From: Parabacteroides goldsteinii DSM 19448 = WAL 12034
GTDB taxonomy: Bacteria; Bacteroidota; Bacteroidia; Bacteroidales; Tannerellaceae
Assembly: GCF_000969835.1 (NCBI RefSeq)
Contig: NZ_KQ033912.1
Coordinates: 3,467,920-3,531,919 of the forward strand
Reading direction: 5' to 3'
DNA: 64,000 nucleotides
Shown: one piece after another, positions 58,108-64,000 of the stretch
Numbering within the stretch: position 1 is the first letter of the stretch
How the letters are laid out: each line of letters begins with the position of its first letter
The notes under the pieces: generated by a model
The model's database searches: none
What the model was told of the DNA's origin: nothing
The model's input: the letters and a program-made list of their open reading frames with translations, nothing else
Made by a program: the position numbers and the translations under genes

Positions 58108-58896
58108 ATGCAATATCAGAATATACATTTGATTTATTTCTCTCCGACGCATACTTCTGCAAAAATAGCTTATGCAATTGCCGAAGCGTTGGAAGCGGAT
58201 ACTTTGTCCGAATCGGATATTACCCATGAAGGATTGAAGGAACTGCTTTCGATGGGAGGGAATGAACTGGTAATCGTTGCGGTTCCTGTATATGGAGGCC
58301 GCGTTGCGGAGACGGCTATGGATCGCATCCGTATGTTTAAAGGAAACGCAACTCCGGTTATTCCTGTCGTAGTCTACGGAAACCGCGATTACGAAGACGC
58401 TTTAAAGGAGTTAAGCGATGCGCTTTCCGCTCAGGGATTCGTGCCGGTGAGTGCCGGTGCCTTTATCGGTGAGCATTCATACAGTCGGAAAGATATGCCT
58501 ATTGCCGCCGGTCGGCCGGATAAGGACGATTTGTTGAAAGCATCCGAATTCGGTAGCGAAATTCTGAAGAAGCTGGATAACGTATCGACGTTGACGGATT
58601 TACAGCCGTTGGAGGTAAAAGGAAATTTCCCGTACAAAGTAAAAGGTCCTTCCACTCCACAGGCTCCTGTGACGGATGAGGATTTGTGTACACAATGTGA
58701 GTATTGCATCGATGTATGCCCTGTTGCGGCGATATCGATTGTCGATGATCGTATGTTCAGTGATCCGTCGCTTTGTATTAAATGCTGTGCCTGCGTAAAA
58801 GAATGTCCGGAAGGGGCCCGTACTTTCGATACTCCCTATACGGCTATGCTTCATAAAAACTTCAGCGCACGTCGCGAACCTGAATTGTTTATTTGA
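58108..58896 (+). CDS. EFR1-type flavodoxin plus 4Fe-4S ferredoxin protein
   Basis: 262 residues. The first 165 form a flavodoxin-like fold (IYFSPTHTSAKIAYAIAEAL, a phosphate-binding-type loop; VVYGNRDYEDALKELSDAL). The C-terminus carries two 4Fe-4S motifs: CTQCEYCIDVCP (about 194) and CIKCCACVKECP (about 221). It is in one operon with iorA/iorB and could accept the electrons that IorA, lacking its own Fe-S domain, releases; this is inference. Terminates at a hairpin inside the convergent regulator gene. Confidence 0.88.
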   Translation: MQYQNIHLIYFSPTHTSAKIAYAIAEALEADTLSESDITHEGLKELLSMGGNELVIVAVPVYGGRVAETAMDRIRMFKGNATPVIPVVVYGNRDYEDALKELSDALSAQGFVPVSAGAFIGEHSYSRKDMPIAAGRPDKDDLLKASEFGSEILKKLDNVSTLTDLQPLEVKGNFPYKVKGPSTPQAPVTDEDLCTQCEYCIDVCPVAAISIVDDRMFSDPSLCIKCCACVKECPEGARTFDTPYTAMLHKNFSARREPELFI

Positions 58897-58901
58897 TTTT
58901 A

Positions 58902-59585
58902 CTATATGATCAGTTTATAGCCGATCCCCCGGATGTTCACAATCTGAACCGAGGGATCGGCTTTTAATTTTTTACGTAGCTTGGTGATAAAAACATCCAT
59001 GCTGCGGGCATTGAAAAAGGAATCGTCTCCCCATAACTCCAGTAAAACCGGTTTACGGTGCAATACATCATTCGTATGTTGGCAGAGCATGCGTAGAATC
59101 TCGGCTTCCCGATGCGATAATGTTTCTGTTTGGTCGCTTATCTGTAACGTCTGACGGGGGTAATCGAACGTATATTGACCGATGCTGAAAACTTCCGGTC
59201 GTTTTTCTTCTTCTATGATTATCGGACGGTTCAATAGGGCGAGGATGCGAACGATCAATTCTTCCATGTCGAACGGCTTTTTCAGATAATCATTTCCTCC
59301 CAGGTGAAAACCGGTTACCAGGTCATCGACCGATGAGCGTGCGGTAAGGAATAAGATCGGTGTCTGTGTGTCGGTTTGACGGATCATTTTGGCAAGCGTG
59401 AATCCATCCATTTGAGGCATCATCACATCCAATACCAGGATATCCGGTTTTGAGCGGTGATATAAAGACATTGCTTCATTGCCGTTTGCCGCAATTGTAA
59501 TTTGGAATTTCCGGCGGCTTTCCAAGCTGTCTTTGATTATTTTAGCTAATGCTATTTCATCTTCGGCCAATAATACATGTATCAT
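58902..59585 (-). CDS. OmpR-family response regulator
   Basis: 227 residues. Receiver domain with acidic pair E8/D9, phospho-acceptor Asp52 (LVLDVMMPQMDG) and Lys in YLKKPF; winged-helix OmpR DNA-binding domain in the second half (LSHREAEILRMLCQHTNDVL, ARSMDVFITKLRKKLKADPS, IRGIGYKLI). Similar to the RprY-type regulators of Bacteroides. It overlaps the kinase gene by 4 bp. Confidence 0.94.
   Translation of the reverse strand: MIHVLLAEDEIALAKIIKDSLESRRKFQITIAANGNEAMSLYHRSKPDILVLDVMMPQMDGFTLAKMIRQTDTQTPILFLTARSSVDDLVTGFHLGGNDYLKKPFDMEELIVRILALLNRPIIIEEEKRPEVFSIGQYTFDYPRQTLQISDQTETLSHREAEILRMLCQHTNDVLHRKPVLLELWGDDSFFNARSMDVFITKLRKKLKADPSVQIVNIRGIGYKLII
58919..58966 (+). terminator. Terminator of the iorAB operon inside the regulator gene
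   Basis: AGCCGATCCC (58919-58928) pairs with GGGATCGGCT (58953-58962) and is followed by TTTAATTTTTT. On the plus strand it is a good intrinsic terminator; the same bases encode the last residues of the minus-strand response regulator. Confidence 0.65.
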
Positions 59586-61015
59586 TTCTTTTCCGGTATT
59601 ATAATAGTAAATGTACTTCCTTCTTTTTCTTTGCTTTCAACGGTAATAGTCCCGTTGTGCCGCTCTATGATGTCTTTGACATAGCTGAGTCCGAGTCCGA
59701 AACCTTTCACGTCATGTATATTCCCCTTGGGGACACGATAGAAACGTTCGAATATGCGGTTTAGTTGAACGGTAGGGATGCCTATACCGTTATCTGTCAG
59801 GTCGATTTGAGTCCCTTTCTCTATTCGGTTTATCCGAATGGAGATTAGTACGCTTTTTCCGGAGTACTTGATTGAATTATCGAGCATATTGCTGATTACA
59901 TTGGTGAAATGCAGTTTATCGGCATATATCGTCAGTTCCTCAGGTTCACAGACGATCTGAAAAGAAACAGGTTTATCTGTTTTTAGCGTAAGCTGTTGTG
60001 CCAGATTATCTATGACCGGTTTTATCCGGAAAGTCTCTTTTTGCAGCCGGAAGTTTTTGCGCTCGTCGACAGCCATGCTAAGTATCTTTTCAACCAGACC
60101 GGAAAGATGCTTTAATTGTTGGCGGCAAAGTGTGAAATATTCCTCCCGTGTCTCTTTTTGTTCGACGAAATTGAATGTTTGCAAAGCGTCGATAGCTGAG
60201 TAAGTAATGGTGATCGGAGTCTTCAGTTCATGGGTCATGTTGTTGACAAAATCATTTTTTATCTGGGCGATCGTTTTCTGGTGTAAAATGGTTCGTATCA
60301 GGTAGATATAACAAGTTGTCGTAATGATAATCAGAAAGAATGAGGCGAGAAACAATGGCCCCATCCGCTTGAGTACTGTCTCTCCGGGTGCAATGATAAA
60401 TCCTTGCATGCCGATACTATCGTCACTGTTAACGCCTATTTTTTGGGTGGCAAGCAAATTGGTTGGATTCTGGTTGTCCGGTAAAGAAGAAGCCAGAAGA
60501 GTGTCTGTGCCTAGTGTAAAGTCGATAAAATGACGGTTGTATATACCTTCTGCACTGAGAAAGGTTGACCATAGGCTGTCGGTTTTTTCAATGTTTACAG
60601 GAGAAATCCCGTTAATAGCTTGCCAGATTCCTTTGAATGCCATTCTCATCATGGGGGTGTTTTCCGGTTTATAAGCCTGAAAAACGGTGCTGTCGGTTTC
60701 ATTGGATAATTGGAGCCGGGTACGGGAATAATATTTCCGGGGTGTCTGTTGGGAGGCTGTATGGGAAGTACTGTCCATAGAAAAACTGAACTCCACTTGG
60801 CCGTGAGGTGCACCGGGTGTCGTGTCGTTTTTCATTTTTTCCATCCGCTCTGTCAGATCTTCATTAATTGCTTGCTGAAGTGTTTCGTTGATAATTCTTC
60901 TGATTTGTTGTTTTTCTATGTTATAACTATTCCATAACCAATATCCCTGGAAAAAGAATATTCCCAGGACCGATAAGGAAACGAAGATCAGTATAAGACG
61001 CATTTGTAATTTCAT
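59582..61015 (-). CDS. Sensor histidine kinase, RprX-like
   Basis: 477 residues from the ATG at 61015; the frame is open to 61048, but a TATATTTG box at 61027-61020 lies just before 61015, so even 61003 is possible. Two transmembrane helices flank a periplasmic domain. HisKA has FVNNMTHELKTPITITYSAI with the phospho-His, and the HATPase has NMLDNSIKYSG, DNGIGIP, FERFYRVPKG and GFGLGLSYV. It pairs with the OmpR-type regulator. Confidence 0.94.
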   Translation of the reverse strand: MKLQMRLILIFVSLSVLGIFFFQGYWLWNSYNIEKQQIRRIINETLQQAINEDLTERMEKMKNDTTPGAPHGQVEFSFSMDSTSHTASQQTPRKYYSRTRLQLSNETDSTVFQAYKPENTPMMRMAFKGIWQAINGISPVNIEKTDSLWSTFLSAEGIYNRHFIDFTLGTDTLLASSLPDNQNPTNLLATQKIGVNSDDSIGMQGFIIAPGETVLKRMGPLFLASFFLIIITTTCYIYLIRTILHQKTIAQIKNDFVNNMTHELKTPITITYSAIDALQTFNFVEQKETREEYFTLCRQQLKHLSGLVEKILSMAVDERKNFRLQKETFRIKPVIDNLAQQLTLKTDKPVSFQIVCEPEELTIYADKLHFTNVISNMLDNSIKYSGKSVLISIRINRIEKGTQIDLTDNGIGIPTVQLNRIFERFYRVPKGNIHDVKGFGLGLSYVKDIIERHNGTITVESKEKEGSTFTIIIPEKK

Positions 61016-61093
61016 ATTACAAATATAACTTGATTTGTCTTCGTTCATTCCGGTGGTAACACTAAATAACAGTAGATGGCAATGTGGTAACGG

Positions 61094-61121
61094 TTTGATT
61101 AGGGGGCTCTTTCTATATTTG
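61094..61121 (+). promoter_or_regulatory. Promoter of the outer-membrane protein gene
   Basis: TATATTTG (61114-61121), with TTTG at 61094-61097 (16-bp spacer, short). Supports the ATG at 61146. Confidence 0.5.
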
Positions 61122-61145
61122 TATTGTCTTAAACGAAAGAATAAT

Positions 61146-61778
61146 ATGAAGAAGATACTGGTTTTATTATTGCTATTGCCTGTTGTCGTATCTTATGCTC
61201 AGGAAGGACAGAAGATTAATGCCGGTTTCAAATATTTATTCGGTTGGCATTACACATTGAGCCAAATAGGTAATCCTGGAGTTATTGCCGCTGATATCGG
61301 ATATGAATTTGATTTTGTCCCTTTCTTTGGGGTTAATGCTGGTTTTGGTGGAGGTGGTTTTACACAGCGAGTTGGGTTGGGAGGATTAAGAGGGGATAAT
61401 TTAGTCTATAAAGGTTCTTTTTTTTCTCTTCATATCTCTCCGAAGTTTTATTTGCCAATTAAATACGAAGAAAAAATTGATCGTTCCCATTATATCTTTA
61501 TTGAAAATAAATTTGCTTACAACCGACTGAATTGGAATTTCGATCGTTTGTCAAATAAGGGGCAATCTATTCATCACGAATTCGAATATGTAATAAAGGC
61601 TGGTTATCAGTATCCGGTAGGTCGTTCTTTTTCTATAGCCGCTTGGTTGGGATATAGCACGTTGGATTATTATAAATCAGGAATTGTTGAATTTGATAAG
61701 AAACTGAAAACATCGACTCCTATAGAAATAGGGATTGGTTTTAGTTATATTTTTAAATATGGGAAGAAAAATATTTAG
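61146..61778 (+). CDS. Outer-membrane beta-barrel-like protein
   Basis: 210 residues with signal peptide MKKILVLLLLLPVVVSYAQE. The mature part has strongly alternating strands, e.g. FGVNAGFGGGGFTQRVGLGG, GSFFSLHISPKFYLPIKYEE and the final IEIGIGFSYIFKYG. An eight-stranded barrel is inferred. No specific family recognised. It is divergent from the two-component system and could be its target. Confidence 0.75.
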   Translation: MKKILVLLLLLPVVVSYAQEGQKINAGFKYLFGWHYTLSQIGNPGVIAADIGYEFDFVPFFGVNAGFGGGGFTQRVGLGGLRGDNLVYKGSFFSLHISPKFYLPIKYEEKIDRSHYIFIENKFAYNRLNWNFDRLSNKGQSIHHEFEYVIKAGYQYPVGRSFSIAAWLGYSTLDYYKSGIVEFDKKLKTSTPIEIGIGFSYIFKYGKKNI

Positions 61779-61879
61779 TAATCCTGAGTTTTTTAAGGTT
61801 ATGTATAGATACCTTTTTCCTTCCTTCGTTTTCTGTATATACTTGTATATAACTCAGCCCGGCTACAGTATAAGTGATT

Positions 61880-61899
61880 CGTTTGATATATATCAAACG
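61880..61899. repeat. 20-bp perfect palindrome
   Basis: CGTTTGATATATATCAAACG, perfectly symmetrical. A related imperfect palindrome occurs at 61946-61965. Between the outer-membrane protein gene and the rRNA promoters. Confidence 0.6.
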
Positions 61900-61945
61900 C
61901 AAAGAAGACATATATGCTTTATTCATTTGATAATAGTGTATTATT

Positions 61946-61965
61946 CATTCGATATATATTGAACG
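61946..61965. repeat. 20-bp near-palindrome related to 61880-61899
   Basis: CATTCGATATATATTGAACG shares the GATATATAT centre and flanks with the first palindrome. Could be a second operator-like site or the remains of a repeat. Confidence 0.45.
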
Positions 61966-62147
61966 AATAAAAGAAAGGGAAGTCGTGTCCTGAAATAAGT
62001 TGACAAAAACCTAAAGTAACCGTATAGTCGAATCGAAAGATGCGGGTAGTACCGGTAAGTGAGGAATATTTTTTCAGTCTTCTTTGTGCGTACATTATAT
62101 TACAGTGCCTGCCGTGAAAAAATAAATGAAAAATAGTTGGTAAAAAG

Positions 62148-62179
62148 TTTGGATCGTATATAGTAATCTACTACTTTTG
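62148..62179 (+). promoter_or_regulatory. rRNA promoter P1
   Basis: TTTG (62148-62151), 20 bp, TACTTTTG (62172-62179). Followed by CACCCGCATTCGAGAGAGAA, which resembles the segment after P2. Confidence 0.8.
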
Positions 62180-62319
62180 CACCCGCATTCGAGAGAGAAC
62201 GGCGCACCAACATGATGAAAGAGGTAACCTGAGGAAAGGGGATGAGGTTAGAGGTTCTAAGCAAAATTCCAACCGCCACAGCGACTCAAAAAAAACCTTT
62301 CAAATTTTCTTCTAAAAAA

Positions 62320-62350
62320 TTTGGTAGTTAAAAAAAAGTCCTTACCTTTG
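62320..62350 (+). promoter_or_regulatory. rRNA promoter P2
   Basis: TTTG (62320-62323), 19 bp, TACCTTTG (62343-62350), followed by CAGCCGCAATCGAAAAGAAA. P1 and P2 share their discriminator sequence and lie 171 bp apart. Confidence 0.8.
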
Positions 62351-62376
62351 CAGCCGCAATCGAAAAGAAAGCGAAA

Positions 62377-62387
62377 GTTCTTTGAAA
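62377..62387 (+). promoter_or_regulatory. boxA-like element of the rRNA leader
   Basis: GTTCTTTGAAA, in the leader between P2 and the 16S gene, resembles the boxA antitermination element (TGCTCTTTAACA in E. coli). Position and sequence only. Confidence 0.4.
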
Positions 62388-62484
62388 GATTTACATATCA
62401 ACAAGTAGTACAAGTATTAAAAATTAATACCGTCAAAAACTTGAAATAAATACGAATTCTGAGCATAGATATAAAAACAATTTA

Positions 62485-64000
<1,516 letters not shown>

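Larger units (their letters stand above)
61779..62147. other. Intergenic region upstream of the rRNA promoters
   Basis: No convincing ORF. It holds the two related 20-bp palindromes and otherwise AT-rich sequence with no recognised terminator. Confidence 0.4.

Overview
This window comes from a Bacteroidales chromosome, most likely Parabacteroides or a close relative. The evidence is the near-complete 16S rRNA gene at the right edge, promoters of the Bacteroidetes type (TTTG about 20 nt upstream of TAnnTTTG) before many genes, mostly A-rich rather than Shine-Dalgarno translation starts, and characteristic families (DUF4270, DUF4907, DUF3874-like VirE/VapE, TonB-ExbB-ExbD-ExbD clusters, an S-layer-like glycoprotein). 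No computation was run; family names rest on recognition of the sequences.

Layout. 1-5000: a VirE/VapE-like protein cut by the window edge, then a 550-bp AT-rich gap holding a 34-bp inverted repeat pair that brackets 131 bp, immediately upstream of a 1160-residue secreted glycoprotein; this looks like a phase-variable (invertible) promoter. 5191-23506: one colinear block of 33 genes for ribosomal proteins, EF-G, SecY, methionine aminopeptidase, IF-1 and RNA polymerase alpha (fused str-S10-spc-alpha clusters, without tuf or adk), closed by a strong bidirectional terminator. 23533-29762 (minus): a TonB/ExbB/ExbD/ExbD operon with a small membrane protein, a PstS-like lipoprotein and a TPR protein. 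29998-37471: enolase, a CobD/HisC-like PLP enzyme, a GH3 + beta-lactamase-fold fusion, a lone DUF1016 nuclease and ribosomal protein L19.

37659-45494: a LytS-type kinase and LytTR regulator, a second LytTR protein with a vestigial receiver, a repeat-built DUF2776 membrane protein, a DUF4270 lipoprotein plus outer-membrane protein, and a divergent kelch lipoprotein plus DUF4907 protein. Three promoters here (lytS, the solo LytTR gene, the kelch gene) carry the same 10-bp direct repeat with 21-bp periodicity at nearly the same distance from the -7 box, so they probably form a local LytTR regulon. 45601-53802: three AraC-family regulators, a VOC protein, a MATE transporter behind a highly structured leader, fumarase, an alpha/beta hydrolase and two small proteins, with several palindromic intergenic elements. 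54054-58896: tRNA-Ser, MltG, and an operon of 2-oxoacid:ferredoxin oxidoreductase (IorA/IorB), a TlpA-like thioredoxin and a flavodoxin/ferredoxin-fold protein. 58902-61778: a two-component system and an outer-membrane protein. 61779-64000: rRNA control region with two tandem promoters and the 16S gene, which ends about a dozen bases short of its 3' end.

The most notable items are the candidate invertible promoter of the surface glycoprotein, the three-locus LytTR direct-repeat regulon, and the structured MATE leader.
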